From Symsagittifera roscoffensis (taxonomy: Eukaryota; Xenacoelomorpha; Acoela; Convolutidae), in NCBI RefSeq assembly GCF_963678635.1, contig NC_087069.1, positions 42,183,883 through 42,247,882 of the forward strand: a stretch of 64,000 bases of DNA, given 5' to 3'. Position numbers and translations under genes: made by a program. Below the pieces are notes generated by a model. It was not told where the DNA came from, did no database searches, and was given only the letters and a program-made list of their open reading frames with translations. Each line of letters begins with the position of its first letter. Within the stretch, counting starts at the first letter, position 1. Shown here piece after piece: positions 23,551-36,030 of the stretch.

Positions 23551-25937
23551 TCACAAACCTAAAACCAATACAACAAGTACCTATCTCCTTGCAACATCTT
23601 ATGCTTCAATTAGGTCGGTTCTGCTTCTGTTGATGGAGAACTTTGTCAAACAAAGTTGAATCGAATGAAATTTTTTTCGAGTCCAATCATACATTTCGAA
23701 CTGTTGAACAATCGACGCAACGTGCTTTTGAAGTTACGTGCATAATTTTGACTTACTAATGTATGCACTTCAGTAGTCTTCCCGCTTCTTCTAGGTGTAA
23801 AGTTTGATTCTGCGGTAGTTACTGCGGTCCTTAATTTTTCGACGGTTAGGATAGATCAAATTTTTGGTGGGTAAAAAAACGAAGTTCGTACACGTTAATT
23901 CACTGAGACTTTATCGGAAAAAAAAACAAACAAATGAAAAATGGATGCAGAAAAAATTGTTAAGTTTCTGAAGAGAGTCAACCGTCAACACACACTGTAA
24001 GTCATTAAAATATTTTTTTTTGAGCTGCGAATGAACGTCAAAAAACACAAAAAATGGCAAATCCAGTAAAAAGTAGCAAATTAGAAGTAAAATACCATTT
24101 GTAGGCCAAGCTTAGACTGGTATCAGTATTTGCTTTTCAAACTTTCATTTCCAGTGGAAGGAAAAACCACACAAGAATGTTTTTTTTTCACAACAATTTG
24201 TAGATTCTCTTGATACATGCTCGTTATGCGAATCAAGAAACGTTTGCGGCAAATGTTTTGTGTATTGGCATATACTTGTTGTTTGTAGTAAATAGCTCCA
24301 CCAGCGTCGTATAAACTACTTGAAGCAGATGGTTTCATTCTGGGTATGAAGGTTGCAAAAAGTTACATAATTGCGGTGAACAAGTATCAGCAAAACTACC
24401 GAATGCAGATGTTGTTGAGCAAACCTCCATTTATTCATAATTGGTATGTAATGACCCAATGCGGATGAGCACATATATGGTGGGGGTCGATCGACACTTG
24501 AATGCGGACGGATGTTTGAGCTTTCGTTGAACGACTAAAATGGCATAAACACCGGAATCTTGAATGGATCAGTCATCGAGACGGCTGGTTTTCATAGTGC
24601 TGCTCTTATATCAGCGAAAATTGTCCGAGCCGTTGGCAGAGGGCGGATGTGGGGGTGAAGGAGCAATTGTTGTGATGAAACAGATTGAAACCAAGAAGAA
24701 AATATTTCCGGATAAATTGTGACCGGTAAGGTAGAGAATTCAACTAAAATGGTTGTTATTTAATAGTAAAAGAATTCAAACGAGTCGCCGCTTCAGATGA
24801 ATGATTCTCGACGGTGACTTCTACGCATTTTTTTTGAGCTAGCAGAAAAACCTTGTGAGTGCTGCATATTGGCAGAACAGCTTTGTTCATGTCAAGATCA
24901 ATCTTTGTTTCATCGTCTATAAGCTCAGCTTTGAAATTCTAGCCGTTAACAACTTCCGTTGATTGTCTTCGACAACCATTTCAAATCGTTTGTTTTTTGC
25001 GTGAGGCAAAAATCAGCCTCATTCTGCCATTCAAATTCCTCGCGACGCAATTATGCATTTTCTAGCTCACGTGTGCTTTATTCTGAGTTAAATGAGACAG
25101 CCTCAGAGTGTGTTGAGCTGTGACAACTTGATCTGATTCAGATAGAAGTTTTTTTCGCCAATTGAGGTTTTCATCCCCAGAATACAATCCAAAGCTTCAT
25201 TCAGTTTTAGGTAATTATTTGTTTCCTCCAGCAGTTTGCCGTGGGCTTCAATTTTTTCAACCATGGTTCAAGGTCTGCGAGCGCTTTTGTTGGCTCAAAC
25301 GTGTGATTCGCGAGGCTACACAATTCATCATTCTTTCTTATAGCGTTTCCTAATGCTGCTTTGCAATGACTGATCAGCTTTTTAACTTTAACTGCCCTTA
25401 CATTTGGTTGGAGAGAGTCTCTGAGGTTAGTTTGAGGCTCATAAAATTCCTTTTCATACCTTCTACATCAATCAAAACACTTATTGATCGTTAGAGTGTG
25501 CTTGTCTGACAACAATACAACTTAAAATAGGCTAGAAAAAGTCTGAATAGGGACTATCCGAAAAAAAATTATGTTCAAGTCAAGTGTGATGTCGGTCTCC
25601 ACACCTTCACAGAATGAACCGGTGTTGCAAGTTGATCCTCACACTATACTTTAATAAAAAGGGAGGGGTAGTCCAACCTAGGAATTACTGCTATCGAAAA
25701 AGGAACAAACTTAGTCACAAATTTAGCGTACAATTAATTTATAATTCAAATTACTTAGACTGGGCTACTAAGGCAGCTAGACGGATGAATGGATCATCCA
25801 ATTAAATATCAACTAAAATTTTTCCAAAGACAAAGCTCCAATCCTTAATTTTGTTTGAAAAGATCGGGCAAAACCACCCGCACCCTTACAAAATGACTTT
25901 CAATATGACACAGGGGCAAAATGACTTTCAATTATAA

Positions 25938-26414
25938 TTGGTACTTCGCATACACAAGCAAAAACATAATACAAAAAACTTCGCATACACAATACTAGTT
26001 GAAGCAGATGATTTCATTCTGGGTATGAAGGTTGCAAAAAGTTACATAATTGCGGTGAACAAGTATCAGCAATACTACCGAATGCAGATGTTGTTGGAGC
26101 AAACCTCCAATTATTCATAAATGGTATGTAATGACCCAAATGCGGATGAGCAAATATATGTTGTGGGCCGATCGACACTTGAATGCGGACGGATGTTTGA
26201 GCTTTCTGTGAACAACTAAAATGGCATAAACGCAGGAATTTTGAATGGATCAGTCATCGAGCCGGCTGGTTTTCATAGTGCTGCTCTTATATCAACGAAA
26301 ATTGTCCGAACGGTTGGCAGAGGGGCGGATGAAGCGGTGAAGAGAGCAATTGTTATGTTGAAACAGATGGAAACCAAGAAAAAAAAATCTTTCCGGATAA
26401 ACTGTGACCGGTAA
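25938..26414 (+). pseudogene. Best-preserved plus-strand coding remnant of the internal unit
   Basis: One reading frame runs from 25938 to a stop at 26412-26414, interrupted only by TAA at 26118-26120 and TAA at 26217-26219. It includes the peptides FILGMKVAKSYIIAVNKY, DPNADEQIYVVGRSTLECGR, GSVIEPAGFHSAALISTKIV and ADEAVKRAIVMLKQME. The composition is clearly protein-like over about 158 codons. Related copies lie at 24325-24725 and 28251-28650, with frameshifts, and as mirror images in the right arm. The second TAA is present in the other left-arm copies too, so it predates the unit duplication. I do not recognise the family. The style is that of a transposon-encoded protein, but no catalytic motif is visible. 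Confidence 0.45.
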
Positions 26415-27844
26415 GGTAGAGAATTCAACCAAACTGGTTGTTATTTAATTGTAAAAGAATTCACACGAGTCGCCGCTTCAGATGAATGATTCTCGACGGT
26501 GACTTCTACGCATTTTTTTTGAGCTAGCAGAAAAACATTGTGAGTGCTGCATATTGGCAGAACAGCTTTGTTCGTGTCAAGATCAATCTTTGTTTCATCG
26601 TCTATAAGCTCAGCTTTGAAATTCTAGCCGTTAACAACTTCCGTTGATTGTCTTCGACAACCATTTCAAATCGTTTGCTTTTTCGCGTGAGGCAAAACTC
26701 AGCCTCATTCTGCCATTCAAATTCCTCGCGACGCAATTTTGCGTTTTCTTGCTCACGTGTGCCTTATTTTGAGTTAAGTGAGACAGCCTCAGAGTGTGTC
26801 GAGCTGTGGCAACTTGATCTGATTCAGATAGAAATTGATTTCGCCAATTGTGGTTTTCATCCCCAGAATATAATCCAAAGCTTCATTCAGTCTTAGGTAA
26901 TTCTGTGTTTCCTCCAGTAGTTTGCCGTGGGCTTCAGTTTTTTCAACCATGATTCAAGGTCTGCGAGTGCTTTTGTTGGCTCAAAAGTGCGATTCAGAAG
27001 GCTACATTACTCATTACTGTTTTCGTAGAGCGTTATTTAATGCTGCTATACTCTGATTGATCAGACTTTCAACTTTAACTGCCCTTACTTTTGATTGAAG
27101 AGAGTCTCTTTTGATTGAAGAGGTTATAAGGGATAAAACTCTTTGATTATGAGGATAAAACATTTTTTCTAGTCAAAAACTTTTCTTCTTAGTTATAACG
27201 TCTCTATAAGATAGTTTTTTCCTTGACTGTGCTTATCTGACTTGACTACAACCTAATCTCTGCTACAAAATGTGTGAATGTCAACTTTCCGAAAAAGAGG
27301 GTAGAAGTCAAGAGTCACGTCACGCCCCACAACGTTTTAGGTTATCCTGGAGTTGTCACCTTGTACTATTTTGCTTAGTAAAGAGGAGTTGTTTGATTTA
27401 GTTTTTACGGCGATCGGTGAAAAAACATATTTGAGGACACAAAGCTAAATTACATTTGATTTATAATTCAAAATACTCATACTGGATTGCTACGGTAGCT
27501 AGGCGACGTATATGCTCCGCTCTGCGTTTTTTTCAGCGATGATCCTGATTTTATAAGTTTGAACACCGCTTGATACCACCTCCTTTTTTATAGCAACTTC
27601 CAACTATCGTGAATGATTCAAATTGAAACTTACCTACCATTGCGCTTCATTATAGCACTTTTTTCTAGCATCTCCGCACTATTGTGATTTATTTTATTCC
27701 AAGGTGAGCTGCTTGATGAATTTCAAAAATTAGCCGATTGCTAATCTTTCGCTTTACTTTGTGAGATATGATCCATTGTTATAATTAATAACTAAATACC
27801 AGTTATAATAATATGAATATTCAAATCTGTGGTATCAGTTCGTT

Positions 27845-27876
27845 CATAGTAAGGACATAGACTTGTCCTTACTATG
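27845..27876. repeat. Perfect 13-bp hairpin CATAGTAAGGACA
   Basis: CATAGTAAGGACA, a 6-base loop and TGTCCTTACTATG form a perfect hairpin. Its mirror lies at 32915-32946 in the right arm. It could form a cruciform or a small element terminus. Confidence 0.8.
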
Positions 27877-29842
27877 TTCATTCGCTTGAAAAACTAACCC
27901 AAAGTGAGATACAGGCGCGAAGTGCAGCGTTGCATTGCCTGTAAAACAAGCTCAATGAAAAATAACAGTGTTAAAAATGATTAATTCAAACAGAGCAACA
28001 ATTTTCCTAATATCATATTTTCTATCAGAACTAGCCGCGATCAATTTATTCTCTTTTACATGTTGAAATCAATCATAAATACGCAATTGAAAATTTCTTT
28101 GTGAAAACTTTCCCAAAAGATAAAGCTCCAATCCTTAATTTCTTTTGAAAAGTTTGGGCAAAACCACCCGCACCCTTACAAAATGACTCTCAATTATAAC
28201 ACAAGGGTGAAGATACAACAAAAAACTTCGAATACACAATACTACTTGAAGCAGATGGTTTCGTTCTGGGTATGAAGGTTGCAAAAAGTTACATAATTGG
28301 GGTGAACAAGTATAAGCAATGCTACCGAATGCAGATGTTGTTGAGCAAACCTCCATTTATTCATAATTGGTATGTAATGACCCAAATGCAGATGAGCAAA
28401 TCTTTGTTGGGGGCCGATCGACACTTGAATGCGGACGGATGTTTGAGCTTTCGTTGAACGACTAAAATGGCATCAGCACAGGAATCTTGAATGGATCAGT
28501 CATCGAGCCGGCTGGTTTTCATAGTGCTGCTCTTATATCAGCGAAAATTGTCCGAGCCGTTGGCAGAGGGCGGATGTGGTGGTGAAGGAGCAATTGTTGT
28601 GATGAAACAGATTGAAACCAAGAAGAAAATATTTCCGGATAAATTGTGACCGGTAAGGTAGAGAATTCAACCAAAATGGTTGTTATTTAATTGTAAAAGA
28701 ATTCACACGAGTCGCCGCTTCAGATGAATGATTCTCGACGGTGACTTCTACGCATTTTTTTTGAGCTAGCAGAAAAACCTTGTGAGTGCTGCATATTGGC
28801 AGAACAGCTTTGTTCATGTCAAGATCAATCTTTGTTTCATCGTTTATAAGCTCAGCTTTGAAATTCTAGCCGTTTACAACTTCCGTTGATTGTCTTCGAC
28901 AACCATTTCAAATAGTTTGCTTTTTGCGTGAGGCAAAACTCAGCCTCATTCTGCCATTCAAGTTCCTCGCGACGCAATTTTGCATTTTCTTGCTCACGTG
29001 TGCTTTATTTTGAGCTAAGTGAGACAGTCTCAGAGTGTGTTGACCTGTGACAACTTGAGCTGATTCAGATAGAAGTTGATTTCGCCAATTGAGGTTTTCA
29101 TCCTCAGAATACGATCCAAAGCTTCATTCAGTTTTAGGAATTCTGTGTCTCCTCCAGCAGTTTGCCGTGGGCTTCAGTTTTTTCAACCACGTTTCAAGGT
29201 CTGCGAGCGTTTTTGTTGGCTCAAAAGTGCGATTCGCGTGGCTACATTACTCATTACTGTTTTTGTAGAGCGTTATCTAATGCTGCTATACTCTGATTGA
29301 TCAGACTTTCAACTTTAACTGCCCTTACGTTTGATTGAAGAGAGTCTCTTTTAATTGAAGAGGTTATAAGGGATAAAACTCTTTGATTATAAGGATAAAA
29401 TATTTCTTCTAGTCAAAAACTTTTTTCTTAATTATAACGTCTCCATAAGATATTGTTTCCTTGTTTGTGCTTATCTGACTTGACTACAACCTAATCTCAG
29501 CTAAAAAAAATGTAAGAATGTCAACTTTCCGAAAAAGAGGGTAAAAATCAAGAGTCACGTCAAGCCTCACAACGTTTTAGGTTATACTGGAGTTGCAGCT
29601 TGCTTGTCACCTTGTACTTTGCTTAGTAAAGAGGAGTTGTCCGATTTAGTTTTTACGGCGATCGGTGAAAAAACAACATTTAAGGACACAAAGCTAAATT
29701 ACATTTGATTTATAATTCAAATTACTCATAATGGATTGCTACGGTAGCTAGGCGACATATATTCTCCGCTCTGCGTTTTTTTCTGCGATGATCCTGCTTT
29801 TATAAGTTTGAACACCGCCTTATACCGCCTCCTTTTTTATAG

Positions 29843-30130
29843 CAACTTCCAACAAGTTTGCCACAATTTTTGCGTTAATTTTATCCCTCAATGTTTATCT
29901 TAGTCGCTAGTTTGTTAAGTAACACGCTCAAAATCCTAGTTTGAATGTCACTAAAACTTCTTCCTTTTACTTGCTTTGCTGATCCTTGTTTAAGTCTTTA
30001 CTTTATTATACCGCAGAAAACTTGCGAAAACTGTTCAATTCTATCTTATTTGATACTTATCGAACAGGAGCAATATCGTAACCTGGCACAATCCTAACAA
30101 CTATTCTGTCAGCTGACTTTGTTGATCTGA
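29843..30130 (+). repeat. 288-bp sequence ending at the gap (identical to 30331-30618)
   Basis: The last 288 bases before the gap are the same, base for base as far as I can see, as the first 288 bases after it, in the same orientation. The most likely meaning is that two contigs overlap here and were not merged. Confidence 0.85.
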
Positions 30131-30330
30131 NNNNNNNNNNNNNNNNNNNNNNNNNNNNNNNNNNNNNNNNNNNNNNNNNNNNNNNNNNNNNNNNNNNNNN
30201 NNNNNNNNNNNNNNNNNNNNNNNNNNNNNNNNNNNNNNNNNNNNNNNNNNNNNNNNNNNNNNNNNNNNNNNNNNNNNNNNNNNNNNNNNNNNNNNNNNNN
30301 NNNNNNNNNNNNNNNNNNNNNNNNNNNNNN
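30131..30330. other. Assembly gap (200 N), probably spurious
   Basis: Placeholder-sized gap in the spacer of the large inverted repeat, flanked by the same 288 bp on both sides. Confidence 0.9.
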
Positions 30331-30618
30331 CAACTTCCAACAAGTTTGCCACAATTTTTGCGTTAATTTTATCCCTCAATGTTTATCTTAGTCGCTAGTT
30401 TGTTAAGTAACACGCTCAAAATCCTAGTTTGAATGTCACTAAAACTTCTTCCTTTTACTTGCTTTGCTGATCCTTGTTTAAGTCTTTACTTTATTATACC
30501 GCAGAAAACTTGCGAAAACTGTTCAATTCTATCTTATTTGATACTTATCGAACAGGAGCAATATCGTAACCTGGCACAATCCTAACAACTATTCTGTCAG
30601 CTGACTTTGTTGATCTGA
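30331..30618 (+). repeat. 288-bp sequence starting after the gap (identical to 29843-30130)
   Basis: Second copy of the gap-flanking sequence. If the contigs are merged, the palindrome spacer shrinks to about 600 bp (roughly 30342-30937), made of this sequence plus a degenerate partial copy of the internal-unit tail. Confidence 0.85.
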
Positions 30619-32914
30619 CTTTATGTTTTAATAGAGAACAAAATGGTTAACATTCTCACTCAAGACAAAATTAAAATCAACTCTTTTATATACTGTCAAC
30701 AAACTGATACACCATATTTGAATATTCACATTATTATAACTGGTATTTAGTTATTAAGTATAACAATTTATCATATATCACAAAGTAAAGCGAAAGATTA
30801 GCAATCAGCTAAATTTTGAAATTCATCAAAGAGCTCACCTTGGAATAAAATAAATCAAATTAGTGCGGAGGTGCTAGAAAAAAGTGCTATAATAAAGCGC
30901 ATTGGTAGATCAGTTTCACTTTGAATCATTCGCGATAGTTGGAAGTTGCTATAAAAAAGGAGGCGGTATAAGGCGGTGTTCAAACTTATAAAAGCAGGAT
31001 CATCGCAGAAAAAAACGCAGAGCGGAGAATATATGTCGCCTAGCTACCGTAGCAATCCATTATGAGTAATTTGAATTATAAATCAAATGTAATTTAGCTT
31101 TGTGTCCTTAAATGTTGTTTTTCACCGATTGCCGTAAAAACTAAATCGGACAACTCCTCTTTACTAAGCAAAGTACAAGGTGACAAGCAAGCTGCAACTC
31201 CAGTATAACCTAAAACGTTGTGAGGCGTGACGTGACTCTTGATTTTTACCCTTTTTTTCGGAAGGTTGACATTCTTACATTTTTTTTAGCTGAGATTAGG
31301 TTGTAGTCAAGTCAGATAAGCACAAACAAGGAAACAATATCTTATGGAGACGTTATAATTAAGAAAAAAAGTTTTTGACTAGAAGAAATATTTTATCCTT
31401 ATAATCAAAGAGTTTTATCCCTTATAACCTCTTCAATTAAAAGAGACTCTCTTCAATCAAACGTAAGGGCAGTTAAAGTTGAAAGTCTGATCAATCAGAG
31501 TAAAGCAGCATTAGATAACGCTCTACAAAAACAGTAATGAGTAATGTAGCCACGCGAATCGCACTTTTGAGCCAACAAAAACGCTCGCAGACCTTGAAAC
31601 GTGGTTGAAAAAACTGAAGCCCACGGCAAACTGCTGGAGGAGACACAGAATTCCTAAAACTGAATGAAGCTTTGGATTGTATTCTGGGGATGAAAACCTC
31701 AATTGGCGAAATCAACTTCTATCTGAATCAGCTCAAGTTGTCACAGGTCAACACACTCTGAGACTGTCTCACTTAGCTCAAAATAAAGCACACGTGAGCA
31801 AGAAAATGCAAAATTGCGTCGCGAGGAACTTGAATGGCAGAATGAGGCTGAGTTTTGCCTCACGCAAAAAGCAAACGATTTGAAATGGTTGTCGAAGACA
31901 ATCAACGGAAGTTGTTAACGGCTAGAATTTCAAAGCTGAGCTTATAAACGATGAAACAAAGATTGATCTTGACATGAACAAAGCTGTTCTGCCAATATGC
32001 AGCACTCACAATGTTTTTCTGCTAGCTCAAAAAAAATGGGTAGAAGTCACCGTCGAGAATCATTCATCTGAAGCGGCGACTCGTGTGAATTCTTTTACAA
32101 TTAAATAACAACCATTTTGGTTGATTTCTCTACCTTACCGGTCACACTTTATCCGGAAATATTTTCTTCTTGGTTTCAATCTGTTTCATCACAACAATTG
32201 CTCCTTCACCACCACATCCGCCCTCTGCCAACGGCTCGGACAATTTTCGCTGATATAAGAGCAGCACTATGAAAACCAGCCGGCTCGATGACTGATCCAT
32301 TCAAGATTCCTGTGCTGATGCCATTTTAGTCGTTCAACGAAAGCTCAAACATCCGTCCGCATTCAAGTGTCGATCGGCCCCCAACAAAGATTTGCTCATC
32401 TGCATTTGGGTCATTACATACCAATTATGAATAAATGGAGGTTTGCTCAACAACATCTGCATTCTGTAGTATTGCTTATACTTGTTCACCCCAATTATGT
32501 AACTTTTTGCAACCTTCATACCCAGAACGAAACCATCTGCTTCAAGTAGTATTGTGTATTCGAAGTTTTTTGTTGTATCTTCACCCTTGTGTTATAATTG
32601 AGAGTCATTTTGTAAGGGTGCGGGTGGTTTTGCCCAAACTTTTCAAAAGAAATTAAGGATTGGAGCTTTATCTTTTGGGAAAGTTTTCACAAAGAAATTT
32701 TCAATTGCGTATTTATGATTGATTTCAACATGTAAAAGAGAATAAATTGATCGCGGCTAGTTCTGATAGAAAATATGATATTAGGAAAATTGTTGCTCTG
32801 TTTGAATTAATCATTTTTATCACTGTTATTTTTCATTGAGCTTGTTTTACAGGCAATGCAACGCTGCACTTCGCGCCTGTATCTCACTTTGGGTTAGTTT
32901 TTTAAGCAAATGAA

Positions 32915-32946
32915 CATAGTAAGGACAAGTCTATGTCCTTACTATG
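32915..32946. repeat. Mirror copy of the 13-bp hairpin
   Basis: Same hairpin as 27845-27876, in the right arm, with the loop reverse-complemented as expected from the large inversion. Confidence 0.8.
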
Positions 32947-35384
32947 AACGAACTGATACCACAGATTTGAATATTCATATTATTATAACTGGTATTTAGT
33001 TATTAAGTATAACAATGGATCATATCTCACAAAGTAAAGCGAAAGATTAGCAATCGGCTAATTTTTGAAATTCATCAAGCAGCTCACCTTGGAATAAAAT
33101 AAATCACAATAGTGCGGAGATGCTAGAAAAAAGTGCTATAATGAAGCGCAATGGTAGGTAAGTTTCAATTTGAATCATTCACGATAGTTGGAAGTTGCTA
33201 TAAAAAAGGAGGTGGTATCAAGCGGTGTTCAAACTTATAAAATCAGGATCATCGCTGAAAAAACGCAGAGCGGAGCATATACGTCGCCTAGCTACCGTAG
33301 CAATCCAGTATGAGTATTTTGAATTATAAATCAAATGTAATTTAGCTTTGTGTCCTCAAATTTGTTTTTTCACCGATCGCCGTAAAAACTAAATCAAACA
33401 ACTCCTCTTTACTAAGCAAAATAGTACAAGGTGACAACTCCAGGATAACCTAAAACGTTGTGGGGCGTGACGTGACTCTTGACTTTTACCCTCTTTTTCG
33501 GAAAATGACATTCACACATTTTGTAGCAGAGATTAGGTTGTAGTCAAGTCAGATAAGCACAGTCAAGGAAAAAACTATCTTATAGAGACGTTATAACTAA
33601 GAAGAAAAGTTTTTGACTAGAAAAAATGTTTTATCCTCATAATCAAAGAGTTTTATCCCTTATAACCTCTTCAATCAAAAGAGACTCTCTTCAATCAAAA
33701 GTAAGGGCAGTTAAAGTTGAAAGTCTGATCAATCAGAGTATAGCAGCATTAGATAACGCTCTACGAAAACAGTAATGAGTAATAGAGCCTTCTAAATCGC
33801 ACTTTTGAGCCAACAAAAGTACTGGCAGACCTTGAATCATGGTTGAAAAAACTGAAGCCCACGGCAAACTACTGGAGGAAACACAGAATTACCTAAGACT
33901 GAATGAAGCTTTGGATTATATTCTGGGGATGAAAACCACAATTGGCGAAATCAACTTCTATCTGAATCAGATCAAGTTGCCACAGCTCGACACACTCTGA
34001 GGCTGTCTCACTTAACTCAAAATAAGGCACACGTGAGCAAGAAAACGCAAAATTGCGTCGCGAGGAATTTGAATGGCAGAATGAGGCTGAGTTTTGCCTC
34101 ACGCGAAAAGCAAACGATTTGAAATGGTTGTCGAAGACAATCAACGGAAGTTGTTAACGGCTAGAATTTCAAAGCTGAGCTTATAGACGATGAAACAAAG
34201 ATTGATCTTGACACGAACAAAGCTGTTCTGCCAATATGCAGCACTCACAATGTTTTTCTGCTAGCTCAAAAAAAATGCGTAGAAGTCACCGTCGAGAATC
34301 ATTCATCTGAAGCGGCGACTCGTGTGAATTCTTTTTCAATTAAATAACAACCAGTTTGGTTGAATTCTCTACCTTACCGGTCACAGTTTATCCGGAAAGA
34401 TTTTCTTCTTGGTTTCCATCTGTTTCAACACAACAATTGCTCTCTTCACCGCTTCATCCGCCCCTCTGCCAACCGTTCGGACAATTTTCGTTGATATAAG
34501 AGCAGCACTATGAAAACCAGCCGGCTCGATGACTGATCCATTCAAAATTCCTGCGTTTATGCCATTTTAGTTGTTCACAGAAAGCTCAAACATCCGTCCG
34601 CATTCAAGTGTCGATCGGCCCACAACATATATTTGCTCATCCGCATTTGGGTCATTACATACCAATTATGAATAATTGGAGGTTTGCTCCAACAACATCT
34701 GCATTCGGTAGTATTGCTGATACTTGTTCACCGCAATTATGTAACTTTTTGCAACCTTCATACCCAGAATGAAACCATCTGCTTCAAGTAGTATTGTGTA
34801 TGCGAAGTTTTTTGTATTATGTTTTTGCTTGTGTATGCGAAGTACCAATTATAATTGAAAGTCATTTTGCCCCTGTGTCATATTGAAAGTCATTTTGTAA
34901 GAGTGCGGGTGGTTTTGCCCGAACTTTTCAAAAAAAATTAAGGATTGGAGCTTTGTCTTTGGAAAAATTTTCGTTGATATTTAATCGGATGATCCATTCA
35001 TCCGTCTAGCTGCCTTAGTAGCCCAGTCTAAGTAATTTGAATTATAAATTACTTTTACGCTAAATTTGTGACTAATTCTGTTCATTTTTCGATAGCAGTA
35101 ATTCTTAGGTTGGACTACCCCTCCCTTTTTATTAAAGTATAGTGTGAGGATCAACTTGCAACACCGGTTCATTCTGTGAAGGTGTGGAGACCGACATCAC
35201 ACTTGACTTGAACATAATTTTTTTTCGGATAGTCCCTCCCTATTCAGACTTTTTCTAGCCTATTTTAAGTTGTATTGTTGTCAGACAAGCACACTCTAAC
35301 GATCAATAAGTGTTTTGATTGATGTAGAAGGTATGAAAAGGAATTTTATGAGCCTCAAACTAACCTCAGAGACTCTCTCCAACC

Positions 35385-36030
35385 AAATGTAAGGGCAGTT
35401 AAAGTTAAAAAGCTGATCAGTCATTGCAAAGCAGCATTAGGAAACGCTATAAGAAAGAATGATGAATTGTGTAGCCTCGCGAATCACACGTTTGAGCCAA
35501 CAAAAGCGCTCGCAGACCTTGAACCATGGTTGAAAAAATTGAAGCCCACGGCAAACTGCTGGAGGAAACACATAATTACCTAAAACTGAATGAAGCTTTG
35601 GATTGTATTCTGGGGATGAAAACCTCAATTGGCGAAAAAAACTTCTATCTGAATCAGATCAAGTTGTCACAGCTCAACACACTCTGAGGCTGTCTCATTT
35701 AACTCAGAATAAAGCACACGTGAGCTAGAAAATGCATAATTGCGTCGCGAGGAATTTGAATGGCAGAATGAGGCTGAGTTTTGCCTCACGCAAAAAGCAA
35801 ACGATTTGAAATGGTTGTCGAAGACAATCAACGGAAGTTGTTAACGGCTAGAATTTCAAAGCTGAGCTTATAGACGATGAAACAAAGATTGATCTTGACA
35901 TGAACAAAGCTGTTCTGCCAATATGCAGCACTCACAAGGTTTTTCTGCTAGCTCAAAAAAAATGCGTAGAAGTCACCGTCGAGAATCATTCATCTGAAGC
36001 GGCGACTCGTGTGAATTTTTTTACTATTAA
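35385..36030 (+). pseudogene. Second, opposing coding remnant of the internal unit
   Basis: On the plus strand of the right arm (minus strand of the left arm) a broken protein can be followed. First comes VRAVKVKKLI, continuing to DELCSLANHTFEPTKALADL and WLKKLK. After a frameshift follows AHGKLLEETHNYLKLNEALD and a further helical stretch to about 35690. Then come AEFCLTQKANDLKWL and, after another frameshift, NFKAELIDDETKIDLDMNKA and CVEVTVENHSSEAATRVN near 36020. It is rich in Leu, Lys and Glu in a pattern like a coiled coil. Similar copies occur in all units of both arms. In each unit this reading faces the other remnant tail to tail. I do not recognise the family; a structural protein of a mobile element is possible. 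Confidence 0.4.

Larger units (their letters stand above)
22656..29853 (+). repeat. Left arm of a 15.5-kb inverted repeat
   Basis: The arm (about 7,198 bp) is the near-exact reverse complement of 30938-38133 (about 7,196 bp). Outer matches start at CAAATTGCG on the left and end at CGCAATTTG on the right. The inner limit is GCAACTTCCAAC on the left and GTTGGAAGTTGC on the right. Scattered substitutions and small indels distinguish the arms, for example in the open segments 25614-25805 and 34981-35172, so they are not one sequence simply copied by the assembler. Each arm holds three direct copies of an internal unit. No target-site duplication is seen at the outer ends. Confidence 0.9.
24325..29853 (+). 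repeat. Three direct copies of an internal unit, left arm
   Basis: The marker GCAGATGGTTTCATTCTGGG (with small changes) occurs at about 24325, 26004 and 28251, spaced 1,679 and 2,247 bp. Each marker is followed by the same series of segments: a plus-strand coding-like segment, then a minus-strand coding-like segment, then (in the second and third units) a shared tail. The first unit lacks part of the tail, explaining the shorter spacing. The right arm carries the mirror images with markers near 36465, 34786 and 32541. Confidence 0.85.
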
